In this document: positions 16,898 through 26,846 of the stretch, in pieces
Numbering within the stretch: position 1 is the stretch's first letter
Layout: every line of letters starts with the position of its first letter
NCBI GenBank assembly: GCA_964620125.1
Contig: CAZUGQ010000005.1
Span: 1 to 64,000 of the forward strand
Direction: 5' to 3'
From: OLB6 sp964620125
GTDB taxonomy: Bacteria; Bacteroidota; Ignavibacteria; Kapaibacteriales; Kapaibacteriaceae
DNA: 64,000 nucleotides
Notes under the pieces: generated by a model
Database searches by the model: none
Seen by the model: only the letters and a program-made list of their open reading frames with translations
Told to the model about the DNA's origin: nothing
Made by a program: the position numbers and the translations under genes

Positions 16898-19800
16898 CTA
16901 GTGGGTGAGCATAAACGGTGCCGCGCCGCTGAATAGCCCATGATGCATCGCTGCCTGAAACCAGCCGCTTGGCCATGTTCGAACATCAATGCTAATGGCA
17001 TGGTTGCCTGGCGGCAGTCGCAAATGCCGCTCGAACCATACCTGACCTTGCACATCGGCAACGCGGAGTTCCACCACGTCGTCTGTTAACGTAACGATGT
17101 CAAGTTGCACAACACCGTCTTCACACGGTTGCCTTCCCACAATCCGAATGGCAGGAGGGGTTCCCGTTTCCACTATCTGCGTGTTGATTGCGCAATCCCC
17201 AACAAGAATAAGTTCGCCGTCCTGACCAGTGATGGTTGCTTCGGCAGAAACCACGGTATCTACATCCAGGATGGTGCTCCGTGCATTGCCCACAAATGTG
17301 CTACCCGACAAACGGACCAGCTCTGCCGTTTCCGTAATCTCAGTTGCAGAGGTTACCGTGAGCACTGCTTGTCCAGGTGCAGTTTCCGAAACGGAAGTCG
17401 TTGAAATTGCTGGGTTAACGGCAATCACCTCGAGCACTTTTAGTACAGTGGGATTGTACCCAATTGTAGCTTCAAGGCTTCGGAGTCCCTTGCCAGATAA
17501 TGGCTGCGGCGACGTTAGGCCGATGGGTAAGCTCACCGTACTGCCCGGAATTGCTGTTGTATTCTGCGGCATGGTAAGGACGAGACCAGTGATTTTTCCA
17601 ACGGTGTCTGGTTCGCGGGATGTTGCCCCGGTGAGGTTTACTCGGTAGGTATCGGAACACGGCCCCTGTGTAGACGAGGAAATCGTAATCGTGTCCGTTC
17701 GGCCAGGTGTGGTGTACGAATACCGGAGCTCAACGACGGCGCTATCCGAAGGGGCAATCGTAGCGGGAAGTAGTGGAACCTCGCGCACGATACTCCATGG
17801 TGGAGTAACTCCCTCAATTGGCAGTACGATCAAGGAATCAGAGCCCGTGTTAACAACCACAAACCGTCTGTCTGCACTACCCGCCGGTGCGAGAACGCCA
17901 AAGTCAGGGTTGTCCATACTCGACGTACGTGCAACGTTCACGGCAATCCCGGAAACCGGAATAGAGATACGGTCACCGCAGTTCTTGAGAACTATTACTA
18001 CGGAGTCATCAAAAACCCCGGATGCAGTTGGTGCGAATGTAATGTTGGCAACTACGCTGTCTGTAAAGATGGTTCCCGGAGTAAGCGCACATCGGAAGGG
18101 GGCTTGGGCATACACGCTCGCAATCGTGTCTCGAACAGGCATTTCGCTACTCCGAATGCGTACGTTATCCTGGGACTCCTTCACTTGGCTGCACAGTCGG
18201 ATGGTGCCCAAATTCACGAGTGATGGGCTAGCAGTGAATTCGGGTCGTTTGTGCTGGATGCGCGTCCAGAAGGGTAGGGAGATATCGCAAGGATCTATCG
18301 CAAGCGTATCACCAAACACATTCGTGGTGCTTTCGCCAGACCTTACAAAGGAATAGGTTATCGTTCGTGTTTCCCCAGGCGGTATGGAAACAGGAATACC
18401 AACTACTGTTGCTTGTTCTGGAATTGTCGAGCCGGTGATAGTCGCACTTACCTTGCCGGTGTTGGTAACTGTAAGCACTCCGGTGAACTGTACCGTGCAT
18501 CCAACCTTCACTCCAGCATCAATGGTGTCTCGAATAATGGTGAGTGATGGCTGGTAGGTAGCTGCTCGGAGCGTGGCCTGCAGAGTGTCGGTACACGAAG
18601 CCGATGTGAATGGGAAGCTAATAGTTTGGCTATGAGACATGTTGAGCTCAGTAGCCAAAGGGATAAATCGAACGGTGATGGGCACGCTTTGCCCAGGCTG
18701 TATGGTAACTGCGGAGAAGCTGATGTAGAAAGGAGGCTGAACAATGGGAGGCGTTACAGTAATGGCAGTCATTCCACTGTTGGTAACCCTGAATGTTGCA
18801 GTGTCGTTGATAACGGTGCTCGGACATGCTGTGTAGGATCCAAAATCTACTTCAGCCTTATCGAGTGATGCTACAGCCACGTTGCGTTCTCCACGCAGGC
18901 TCAGGTTCACGCGCACATCGCAGGGTTGTGCTTCGAAAACGGCACTACCGGTAATGGTTCCTGTTCCACTGGGTGAAAATCGCAGGCGTACCTGTTGGCG
19001 CAAGCCGGGACCAACAACAAAGCCAGGAGCGGGGAATTCGATGGCAAATCCTGCAGGCATCGTGATTGTTCCTAGTGTGATGGCTCGGGTACCATCGTTC
19101 ACAAGATCAATGGTTGCTGTCGCCGAGGGGTCACAGGCACCAAGCTCGCCAAAGTCAACACTTGGTGGTTCAAAATGATAGCGTACGTCAGGTTCGACAA
19201 CATTGAGCTCCTCAGAGACACCGTCACAGCCTCCGCCTGACTTTATTCGGACGGAATACCTTCCCGATGTCGTGATGGGGTAGCGGTTCGAAGTCTGTGT
19301 AGAAACAATGTTGCCGTTCCGAAGAATCTCATATGAAGCAGCGGGTGTTTGAACCGTAAACCATAGCGTATCACCTGAGCACAGCGATTGTGTGCCAAGC
19401 GGGGCAACCAACACTGACGGAGCAGGCAGTGGGTTGATCACCAGTGGATCACTTTCAGCTGAACATCCGCTTGCCCCGGTAACCTTCAGGCGATACTGCC
19501 CAACTTGGTTCACGACAACGGTGATTGTGCCAGGGATGGGGATGGGTGCTCCGTTGTGAGTCCATTCGTAGAGGTCAATCCCACTGGTCGCGTCGGTCCA
19601 GAGCGTTACCGTGTCACCTGGGCAAATCTCTGAACGGGAGGCGAAGATCTTCGGTTTTGCAACAAACGGCTTGTTGATCGTGGTGCTCTGCGCATATACC
19701 TCATTGTACTGCCTGCCACGTGCCGTCGTGTCGTGCGTTTCCGCAGAACTCAGAACATCGTCTGCGCCGAACCTGTAACCGTACACTCTATAGGTGTAGT

Positions 19801-20842
19801 TGGTACCACACTTCACATCGGTATCAGTGTAGCTGGTTCCACTAAGGGTTGGTTGGGTGGCCAGAACGGTTGCCGATCCTATCTGTGTTCCTGCCGTTAG
19901 CATCCTACCGTCACGAACACCATCAGAAGGGAAACCAACAAAACCATTGGTGTCCCGAAGGATTAAATAACCTGTTACACGATCATCCGGATATGGGTCA
20001 ACCAAGGGTGTCCACGAGATGGTATGCCGATCGAAGCGAATGTCTACAAGACTGATTGATGGGCTTTGCGTCCATTTTGGTTCACGAAGTTCGCGCCAAA
20101 ACAACTGGTTCAGGTTTCGGCTGCGTCCGGCAAGGCGCTGTGTGTTGTCGATTCTGTTCGGTAGTCCCTTCGAAGGACCAATGCCGGGCTGGTCTGGTGG
20201 TAGCGGAACACCAGGCCCGAGACTTGTTGAGTCCTGACCTGGTCCAGCTGCATAGGCAGCAAGTGACCGACCACTTACACGCACGGAGTGGGCATTGTTA
20301 ACGCCAGGGTAACCATCGAGTTCATGCAACACCTTGGGCGCTGGCGTGGCAAGCCAAATGGGGTTGCTGTTGGAGCCAGAGCGGGTTAGAATGGACAGCC
20401 CGTGAACGTGATTGCCTTCGTCGTCTTCAATAACGATGAGTTCACCGGTCTGGTTAACGTCGATGTCTCCACCACTGAGTTGTACTATGCGTGTATCGTG
20501 TTGTTCGAATTGAATGTAGCCGTCGGCAGGCAAAGTGTCTACGGTTGCTGGGGGGGCTGTAAGCCTGTGGTCGATAACGATGATGGTACCCGCACGCAGA
20601 TGACGCCAGAGTGGGATGTCTGCAAAGATGGGTCCGTTGGTTACGCTCGTTACATCGCCTCCGTGATCGTGTACCGTCCAACCCACGATGTTCACGTTAT
20701 CGTCAATCACCAAGAGCTCAGTCCACTCATTGGCTGCCTGAAAATTGGGGTAGTTGAGGAACTCGCTAACTACCACAGCCTGTGAGGTAGCAATCGTTGC
20801 ACAGGTAACAACGGTGCAGCAGAAGATCACCAGTCGCAGCAT
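16898..20842 (-). CDS. Giant secreted surface protein: lamin-tail, FN3, ASH-repeat and cohesin-like domains
   Basis: A 1314-residue exported protein (signal MLRLVIFCCTVVTCATIATSQA). Domains in order: a lamin-tail-like domain (VVVSEFLNYPNFQAANEWTELL, about 22-130); an FN3-like domain (about 265-375); one or two PKD/Ig-like segments (about 390-545); five or so ASH/choice-of-anchor-D repeats, each opening like VDFGELGACD or VDFGSYTACP (about 550-1090); a cohesin-like domain (TAIPGSTVSLPIGL, GYNPTVLKVLEVI; about 1100-1235); and a C-terminal beta segment ending in WPSGWFQAAM, like a weak type IX secretion sorting domain. Such proteins are cell-surface or secreted structural factors in this assemblage. 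A terminator separates it from the other giant gene upstream. Domain names are pattern-based; function is unknown. Confidence 0.82.
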   Translation of the reverse strand: MLRLVIFCCTVVTCATIATSQAVVVSEFLNYPNFQAANEWTELLVIDDNVNIVGWTVHDHGGDVTSVTNGPIFADIPLWRHLRAGTIIVIDHRLTAPPATVDTLPADGYIQFEQHDTRIVQLSGGDIDVNQTGELIVIEDDEGNHVHGLSILTRSGSNSNPIWLATPAPKVLHELDGYPGVNNAHSVRVSGRSLAAYAAGPGQDSTSLGPGVPLPPDQPGIGPSKGLPNRIDNTQRLAGRSRNLNQLFWRELREPKWTQSPSISLVDIRFDRHTISWTPLVDPYPDDRVTGYLILRDTNGFVGFPSDGVRDGRMLTAGTQIGSATVLATQPTLSGTSYTDTDVKCGTNYTYRVYGYRFGADDVLSSAETHDTTARGRQYNEVYAQSTTINKPFVAKPKIFASRSEICPGDTVTLWTDATSGIDLYEWTHNGAPIPIPGTITVVVNQVGQYRLKVTGASGCSAESDPLVINPLPAPSVLVAPLGTQSLCSGDTLWFTVQTPAASYEILRNGNIVSTQTSNRYPITTSGRYSVRIKSGGGCDGVSEELNVVEPDVRYHFEPPSVDFGELGACDPSATATIDLVNDGTRAITLGTITMPAGFAIEFPAPGFVVGPGLRQQVRLRFSPSGTGTITGSAVFEAQPCDVRVNLSLRGERNVAVASLDKAEVDFGSYTACPSTVINDTATFRVTNSGMTAITVTPPIVQPPFYISFSAVTIQPGQSVPITVRFIPLATELNMSHSQTISFPFTSASCTDTLQATLRAATYQPSLTIIRDTIDAGVKVGCTVQFTGVLTVTNTGKVSATITGSTIPEQATVVGIPVSIPPGETRTITYSFVRSGESTTNVFGDTLAIDPCDISLPFWTRIQHKRPEFTASPSLVNLGTIRLCSQVKESQDNVRIRSSEMPVRDTIASVYAQAPFRCALTPGTIFTDSVVANITFAPTASGVFDDSVVIVLKNCGDRISIPVSGIAVNVARTSSMDNPDFGVLAPAGSADRRFVVVNTGSDSLIVLPIEGVTPPWSIVREVPLLPATIAPSDSAVVELRYSYTTPGRTDTITISSSTQGPCSDTYRVNLTGATSREPDTVGKITGLVLTMPQNTTAIPGSTVSLPIGLTSPQPLSGKGLRSLEATIGYNPTVLKVLEVIAVNPAISTTSVSETAPGQAVLTVTSATEITETAELVRLSGSTFVGNARSTILDVDTVVSAEATITGQDGELILVGDCAINTQIVETGTPPAIRIVGRQPCEDGVVQLDIVTLTDDVVELRVADVQGQVWFERHLRLPPGNHAISIDVRTWPSGWFQAAMHHGLFSGAAPFMLTH

Positions 20843-20894
20843 AGATACTCCGGTACGATTCGAATGCCACTTCCAATCATTAGTCTAGCCGGAC

Positions 20895-20929
20895 AAAAAA
20901 GGGGAGCAGGCCGAAGCGTGCTCCCCTTT
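20895..20929 (-). terminator. Strong intrinsic terminator after the Ig-repeat surface protein
   Basis: On the minus strand, an 11-bp perfect stem (arms 20919-20929 and 20898-20908) around a ten-base loop is followed by a run of T ending at 20895. It lies 18 bases after the stop of the 20947-24981 gene and before the 20842 start, so the two giant genes are probably transcribed separately. Confidence 0.88.
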
Positions 20930-20946
20930 GGTTTACGTTGCTGTTG

Positions 20947-23900
20947 TTATTTCAGTACCACTAATTGCTGAACGTTGCGATGTCCGCCCACAACTGTCTG
21001 TACTGTATACACACCGGAGGAAAGTCCGGCAGTAACGATTGGCAGACGATTTTCACCTGCTGGCAGAACTGCGTTGTGAATGTCGAGAACCACGTTGCCT
21101 GCTGCATCAACAACGGTTACTGAAACCGGTGCGGAGCTAGCCATGGATATCGTAAGGTTTGTTGCAGTGGCTGATGGGTTCGGTGCAATGCGAGCAATCA
21201 TTGCATCGCCAACCATCATTACATCAACGCTAGAAACAGGAGTTGTGGTAACCGTTGTTGTGTCGGAGGTGATGCTACCGCAATCTGCCGTAACTACGCA
21301 CCAGTACTTACCGGCATCGGCCGTTGTGTATCCAGTTTTCGTGAACGTTGGTGCGATGGCTCCAGCAAGGTTGGTTCCATCCTTCACCCACTGATACTGA
21401 ACAGTACCGGCACCAGTAGCTGCAATGTTGATTGTGAGAGTACCACCATTGGCTACAGAGATCGTGGCAGGTGGTTGAGCAGTGATAACGGTTGCAGGGT
21501 CAAGAACAACCGATGCGTTGTTCGACGTTATGGAACCGCAAGCAGTAGTGATTCGACAGGCGTAGTTGCCGGCGCGAGCGGATGTCATGTTGCGAATGGT
21601 GTACGAATCGCTGTTTGCCCCAGCAACGTCTGCGCCGTCAAGCGTCCACTGGTACACCACCGAGCCCTGAACATTGGCTGCAACAGTTAGGGTGATTGAA
21701 TCGCCTTCACAAACGTTACCTCCTTGAGGCTGATTTGTGATAACGGGGGCCGAAGCGATAACTACGCTAGCTGTTGACTGCGAGCTAACAGCGTTATTCA
21801 GCGTGAGCATGGCACGCACCGTGTAATCGCCTGCGAGTGCAGGTGTCACATTGTTGATGGTGAGTGTTGGGGTAGAGGTACCTTGATATGTAGCATTGTC
21901 GGAAAGCTTCATGCCATTGAACCACCATTCGATCGTAAGGTCTTCGCCTGGTGGATTGCTATACACAAGGGCTTCCACGTTCACATTGCCACCAGCACAG
22001 GCACTTACGTTTGGCTCTACGAATTCAGTGTACACACCGGTGGGGAACACGCGAATTACTCGTGTGCGAGCGGTTTGGCAAACGCCGATAACGAAACAGG
22101 TGTAGTCGTTGCCGTAATCTGCCTGGGTGAAGTCCCGGATCTCAAGTCGGTTGCTTCGAGTGCCGAAGTAGTGTCCGTTTTCTGGTAATGGGTTTTGTCC
22201 CTTATACCACTGGTATGAGAGCACTTCATCTGGGAATTCAACTTCGCACTGCATCGTAACCGTTTCACCGATGATGCCAGCAACAGCATACGTCTGATTA
22301 ACGATACGCGTGTTGCGGCCAACGCGAAGTGTGGCTTGGTTGGTTACAACATCGCCACATGCGCCATAGCCCCCTACTTCGCACCAGTATACACCAGATG
22401 CCGTGTACTGCACTTCGGTGAGGTAGAGGATTGGACCAAGGGCATTCGGGATCTTCACGCCATCCTTATACCATTGATAGCTCTCGGCTGAACCACCAAC
22501 AAGAGCAATCAGAGTGTCGTCGTCACCAAGACAGAGGTTGCGATCTTGAACCGGTCCGATGAGTGAGAGTGGTTCGACCATGGCAAACATGGTCGAGAGG
22601 CCATTTTCTGCTGGACGATCTACACCCGTAATGCGGATATAGCAGCTTCCGCGGAATCCAACTGAAGGAACCACCCACTCATAATACCCTTGTGAAGCGG
22701 GTACATTGCCGTCGATCAGTGAATAGCTGTTGCCACCATCGATCGAATACTCGATCATGACGGTTTGCATACCATCTGCACGGAAGTAGATATAGGTTGG
22801 ATATCCAGAGCATAGGGTGTCGCCAGATGCTGGCTTGGAAACGGTGGTCTTGGGCGTGCTCAGGTAGGTAGGTGTTGTGGAGCCACCTGGTGTACCCGAC
22901 ATTGGATAGGTGTTCACCCCATTCCAGATTCCATTGGTTGAAGTAACTGCATACACGATTGCACCAGTTTGTGCATCACGCTCTTCGATACGGCGAATGC
23001 CTGTTGCAAGGGTGTTCGGCACCATCGTCATCCAGGCACCAACCTTATTCTCAATATCGTCGCGGTACCGATTAGTTGTGAAGCCAACGATCGTATTGTA
23101 GGACTGCACGATGGAGGTGCCGATGGGACGCCCCGTGCCAGCAGTATTGTCGTACAGGAGTACGAAATTCTTTGGCTTGAGCTGGCTTCCTCTATCACCA
23201 ATCAACGTTGCATCGGTTGTAGCCGTACCGTTGTTGATGAGCAGGGAGGTCTGAGAAAGTTGATAGTAGCGAATCAGGTTACCGTGATGGTCGCCCAGAG
23301 CTACTTGCCAATACATCTGCTGACCAGCAAGGAACGTGATGTTATTCGATACGCTCAGGTTAATCCAGATCGTTTTTGTCGTGGAGTTGCCTGAATTGAA
23401 GGTGCTGAAATCACTGGTAAGTGACTTGCCACTCGTATACGAATACGTTGTGTTGGCGTGGTCAAGGTGAATATTCAGACCGCCACCGGTCGACGTCGGA
23501 GTGCCAGCAACTAAGCCACCGCCAGTGTTATAGCGATACGTTGTGTTTGGCTGAAGTCCGGTAAACGTGATGCGAGCATAATAGGGAACTGGGAATGCAC
23601 TGTATGCGCAGGTACCACTTGGAGTTGACGAGATGATGTATTGTGGTACCTCGTTGGTTGTAAGTGAAGGAGACGTTACTACCGTAATTGTCGGCGACGT
23701 TTGGGTAGGCAGTCCGGGAATTGAAAACGTGATATTGGTGCTGCCAGCCGAATTAAGAATCAGATTGTCGAATGTTGCAACACCTCGGAATGCTGTAACG
23801 GACGTTGTACCGGTTAGGCCTGCTGCAGAGGCTGTGATCGTACCCGAATAATTCACGTCAACAGCATTATCTGTTCTGTACACGGTAATGGTAACCGCCT

Positions 23901-24981
23901 TCATCGGCGACCCTGTCCACGCTTGGTGCCACGCACCGGACATAATCGCATAGGAGGCTTGTGAGCCAACAGTGAACGTATTGCTCGTTCCCGTTGTAAG
24001 TACGTCACCTGCCGTGCGTGCAGCAGAGATGGAAACGCCTGACTCTGCAACGTTATAGACAACGTTGTTGAACACCACTACGTTTGTGCCGGCAAGTATC
24101 GTTCCGGTGATCGTACCGGAGAGAGTACCGGTACCACCAACGCGGCTGAGTTGAACGGTTGTGTTAGTAGCCACGTTCTTAACGGCACCCAGGGCATCCA
24201 CTGACCGAACCATAACCTGAAAACCGGTGTTAACCGATGGCGACATTGGCGTGATACTGAAAACACGAAGAGCCGTAGGCGTGCCGACAGGATTGTCTGA
24301 CGTCACTACAACCTCGTCCAATCGTATGGCTGGGCGGCCGCCACTACCATCTCCATCCTGGAAGTATACCCAGCGAAGTTGAACGTTCGCTTGATTTTCC
24401 AGGGAGGTTGGCATCATCCAGTTGAAGGTCTTTGCCGTTGTACCATCAACGGCACTTACCAACTGCACAATGTTGCCATCTGCTCCAATGGCATTTGTCC
24501 AGGCGCCACTTGTACCATTGCGGAATTGCAGGCGAAGGTTGTACGGGCGAGGTCCAGTTGTCATGACCTGGCTGACGAACGAAACATTAACGTTGGCTCG
24601 ACCCTGCGTGTTTAGCGCAAGCACGGCCTGACCAACGAAGCCGCAAGTCACGCTGTTAGCAGTCCCCGTTTGGAAGAACTGCACACCGGAAGCATCCAAA
24701 CCCGTAATACGGGCGTTGGAAGTCAGGTTGTAGGCATCCGTCCAATTGCCTTTGGGCGGATCCGCAAGCGTAAAGCCAAACGGCTCGATTCGCTGGTCGA
24801 ACACATGGAAAACCATAGACGTAGGAAACGTCCCGGCAGCCGATGTACTTGGCCAGGCAGTGAATGAATAGTTCCCTCCCGCAAGGTTGAATGGGGTGGG
24901 ATTAGTTTGCGCCGTTGCCATCGAAATGGTGGCAAACAGCAGTGCACTGAATACAGTGCTACGAAGGATGAAACGGGTCAT
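20947..24981 (-). CDS. Giant type IX-secreted protein with Ig-like repeats and sorting domain
   Basis: From ATG 24981 (MTRFILRSTVFSALLFATISMATAQ, a clear signal peptide) the product has about 1344 residues; the frame continues upstream to 25140 without support. The N-terminal 800 residues are beta-rich and Ser/Thr/Gly-rich, with segments such as VFHVFDQRIEPFGFTLADPP and ITFTGLQPNTTYRY. Between about 830 and 1250 come at least four Ig-like domains, each with a YQWYKDG/YQWTLDG and YxCxV pair. The last 85 residues (IARIAPNPSATATNLTIS through GLSSGVYTVQTV) are a classic type-A sorting domain of type IX secretion, ending QQLVVLK. It should cross the outer membrane by T9SS and be attached to the surface or released. 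A strong terminator follows. Confidence 0.9.
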   Translation of the reverse strand: MTRFILRSTVFSALLFATISMATAQTNPTPFNLAGGNYSFTAWPSTSAAGTFPTSMVFHVFDQRIEPFGFTLADPPKGNWTDAYNLTSNARITGLDASGVQFFQTGTANSVTCGFVGQAVLALNTQGRANVNVSFVSQVMTTGPRPYNLRLQFRNGTSGAWTNAIGADGNIVQLVSAVDGTTAKTFNWMMPTSLENQANVQLRWVYFQDGDGSGGRPAIRLDEVVVTSDNPVGTPTALRVFSITPMSPSVNTGFQVMVRSVDALGAVKNVATNTTVQLSRVGGTGTLSGTITGTILAGTNVVVFNNVVYNVAESGVSISAARTAGDVLTTGTSNTFTVGSQASYAIMSGAWHQAWTGSPMKAVTITVYRTDNAVDVNYSGTITASAAGLTGTTSVTAFRGVATFDNLILNSAGSTNITFSIPGLPTQTSPTITVVTSPSLTTNEVPQYIISSTPSGTCAYSAFPVPYYARITFTGLQPNTTYRYNTGGGLVAGTPTSTGGGLNIHLDHANTTYSYTSGKSLTSDFSTFNSGNSTTKTIWINLSVSNNITFLAGQQMYWQVALGDHHGNLIRYYQLSQTSLLINNGTATTDATLIGDRGSQLKPKNFVLLYDNTAGTGRPIGTSIVQSYNTIVGFTTNRYRDDIENKVGAWMTMVPNTLATGIRRIEERDAQTGAIVYAVTSTNGIWNGVNTYPMSGTPGGSTTPTYLSTPKTTVSKPASGDTLCSGYPTYIYFRADGMQTVMIEYSIDGGNSYSLIDGNVPASQGYYEWVVPSVGFRGSCYIRITGVDRPAENGLSTMFAMVEPLSLIGPVQDRNLCLGDDDTLIALVGGSAESYQWYKDGVKIPNALGPILYLTEVQYTASGVYWCEVGGYGACGDVVTNQATLRVGRNTRIVNQTYAVAGIIGETVTMQCEVEFPDEVLSYQWYKGQNPLPENGHYFGTRSNRLEIRDFTQADYGNDYTCFVIGVCQTARTRVIRVFPTGVYTEFVEPNVSACAGGNVNVEALVYSNPPGEDLTIEWWFNGMKLSDNATYQGTSTPTLTINNVTPALAGDYTVRAMLTLNNAVSSQSTASVVIASAPVITNQPQGGNVCEGDSITLTVAANVQGSVVYQWTLDGADVAGANSDSYTIRNMTSARAGNYACRITTACGSITSNNASVVLDPATVITAQPPATISVANGGTLTINIAATGAGTVQYQWVKDGTNLAGAIAPTFTKTGYTTADAGKYWCVVTADCGSITSDTTTVTTTPVSSVDVMMVGDAMIARIAPNPSATATNLTISMASSAPVSVTVVDAAGNVVLDIHNAVLPAGENRLPIVTAGLSSGVYTVQTVVGGHRNVQQLVVLK

Positions 24982-25097
24982 GACCACTTTGACACGCGGT
25001 TCAACAACTGTTACTTTCTTTCTTAACCATGCGAAAGTATGGAACTTGCGCACAATGCCCGCATAACGGAGCGATAACACGCCGCTATTCAGGCCGC

Positions 25098-26846
25098 TCA
25101 AAGATACGCTGGGTAGGTGGTGAATAACCAAGAAAAACATCGATCAATAATATCCCCAAGAACCTCCGGGGCAAAAGGAGACCGTAAACCTCCTACATCG
25201 ATGATGCTGCGAAAGGGCAGGCTACCGCCTACATCACAAACCCGCAGATAGCTTTCGAATGCCCCCCTGGGATCTCTCATTGACCATTCCCAATACTGCA
25301 AAGCGCAGGTACTGGCAAGGGTATAGTCGATGTAATAGAAGGGGCTTTCGTAAATATGTCGTTGGAACTGCCACTGCCTACCAGCGTCAGCCTCGGGCAC
25401 GTCGGCTGTATTCCTCCATGGTAGGAACGTTTTTTCTAGATGTTTCCACGCCGTAAGTCGTTGATCGGGTGTGGCTTCAGGATTTTCATACACCCAATGC
25501 TGAAAGGCATCCACCAAACAGCCATATGGTAAGAATAGGATTGCACTCTGTAGGTGGTAGAACTTGAAGCGGTCCGTCTGTTCGCCAAAAAAGAGGTGCA
25601 TCCACGGCCATGTGAGGTATTCCATTGCCATGCTATGGATTTCACAGGCCTCGGCAGTAGGCCACAGGTACTCTGGTACAGGAAAATTCCTGCTCCGCCA
25701 TGCCTGAAATGCATGACCTGCCTCGTGTGTGAGCACTTCAACGTCGTGAGAGGTTTGGTTGAAGTTGGCAAAAATGAACGGCACACCATATTCAGGAAAA
25801 CTGGTGCAATATCCGCCAGTGGCTTTGTTGGCACGCGATTGAAGATCCATGAGCCGTCGACTACGCATGACCGAAAAGAACTCGTCCGTTTCGGGCGAAA
25901 GCTCCTGATACATTTTTTGTGCAGCTTCAACAATGTAATCGTGCTCACCCTTGGCTACGGGGTTGCCATCCGGGAACTGTAGTTTTTCGTCGCTCAATGA
26001 CAGCGAGTCGTACCCAAGCCGGTTGCGTTGAGCTTCTCTCAGTCTGGCGGCGAGAGGAACAACGTGATCAAGTACCTGCTGCCGAAAGACACGAACATCT
26101 TCTGCGTTGTAGTCTACACGTCCCATCTCGGTATAACGCATTTCGATATAGTTGCGAAACCCAAGACTCTTGGCTTTTTCATGCCGGATCTTAACGAGTT
26201 CATCATAGATGCGGTCCAATTCCTCGGCGTGAGTACCAAGAAAGCCATACAGTGTTTTAACGGCACGGTGCCGCACGTCGCGATCTAAACTTTCTACAAT
26301 CTTGGCAATCGTACTCAGATTATATTCTTTGCCATCAAACTCTAAACGAGCACTAGCTGTGATCTCGTTGTAGGCATTGGTGAGCTCAGATTCGCGGACA
26401 AGCAAATCTTTGATGTCAGGCGAAAACGTGCGGTCCGAATCCTCCAAACGCCTCAGAAAGAGGCCGCCGAATGCTTCTTCGACTTCCTTGCGAAAGGGGC
26501 TCTGGATGATGGCTCTTGCTACGGTCAGTTGCGTTTCAGTAAAGGATGGCCCGGTCTTGTCGAAATACTCCTTTTCTTCCTTGGCCGATGGATCAGCTAC
26601 ATTCTGTGTGTAGTGCACTTCGGCCAGTCCTTGCATTGTGCTCAGGTGGCTTCGAAGCTTGTTCCACTCAGCGATGCAGTCAACAACTGCACTAGCCGAT
26701 GGTGCAGTCATGATTCGACTAACCAGCTCTTGGGCTTGCTGCCGAACTGTGTCCAAATCTGGCCGAGAATAGGGAAGCTTGGAAAACTCAACTTCATGTG
26801 TTGGAGTTGCTGTCTGTTCCATGGTCGTAGGTTTAGTGTGATTCAT
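25098..26846 (-). CDS. M3 family oligoendopeptidase
   Basis: About 582 residues from ATG 26846, whose ATGA overlaps the TPR gene stop; an internal ATG at 26822 is an alternative. The zinc site HEAGH lies at about residues 374-378 (VEVLTHEAGHAFQAW), with the third ligand glutamate in WPTAEACEIHSMAMEYL. The all-helical scaffold and length match the M3B oligoendopeptidases (PepF-like), soluble enzymes that cut peptides of about 6-20 residues in the cytosol. No signal peptide is seen. It is the last gene of a minus-strand series with the TPR, M24 and MeaB genes. Its 3' end at 25098 lies 117 bases upstream of the giant surface gene start, leaving room for that gene's promoter. Confidence 0.93.
   Translation of the reverse strand: MNHTKPTTMEQTATPTHEVEFSKLPYSRPDLDTVRQQAQELVSRIMTAPSASAVVDCIAEWNKLRSHLSTMQGLAEVHYTQNVADPSAKEEKEYFDKTGPSFTETQLTVARAIIQSPFRKEVEEAFGGLFLRRLEDSDRTFSPDIKDLLVRESELTNAYNEITASARLEFDGKEYNLSTIAKIVESLDRDVRHRAVKTLYGFLGTHAEELDRIYDELVKIRHEKAKSLGFRNYIEMRYTEMGRVDYNAEDVRVFRQQVLDHVVPLAARLREAQRNRLGYDSLSLSDEKLQFPDGNPVAKGEHDYIVEAAQKMYQELSPETDEFFSVMRSRRLMDLQSRANKATGGYCTSFPEYGVPFIFANFNQTSHDVEVLTHEAGHAFQAWRSRNFPVPEYLWPTAEACEIHSMAMEYLTWPWMHLFFGEQTDRFKFYHLQSAILFLPYGCLVDAFQHWVYENPEATPDQRLTAWKHLEKTFLPWRNTADVPEADAGRQWQFQRHIYESPFYYIDYTLASTCALQYWEWSMRDPRGAFESYLRVCDVGGSLPFRSIIDVGGLRSPFAPEVLGDIIDRCFSWLFTTYPAYL

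Noticed and set aside
17691..18356. A 221-codon plus-strand open frame opposite the giant secreted protein
   Set aside because: It is antisense to a well-supported gene with clear domains; its Ser/Thr/Arg-rich composition is that of a shadow frame.
22574..22596. Nine-bp hairpin around GCAAA inside the Ig-repeat gene
   Set aside because: It is mid-gene with no T-tract or junction nearby and is likely incidental.
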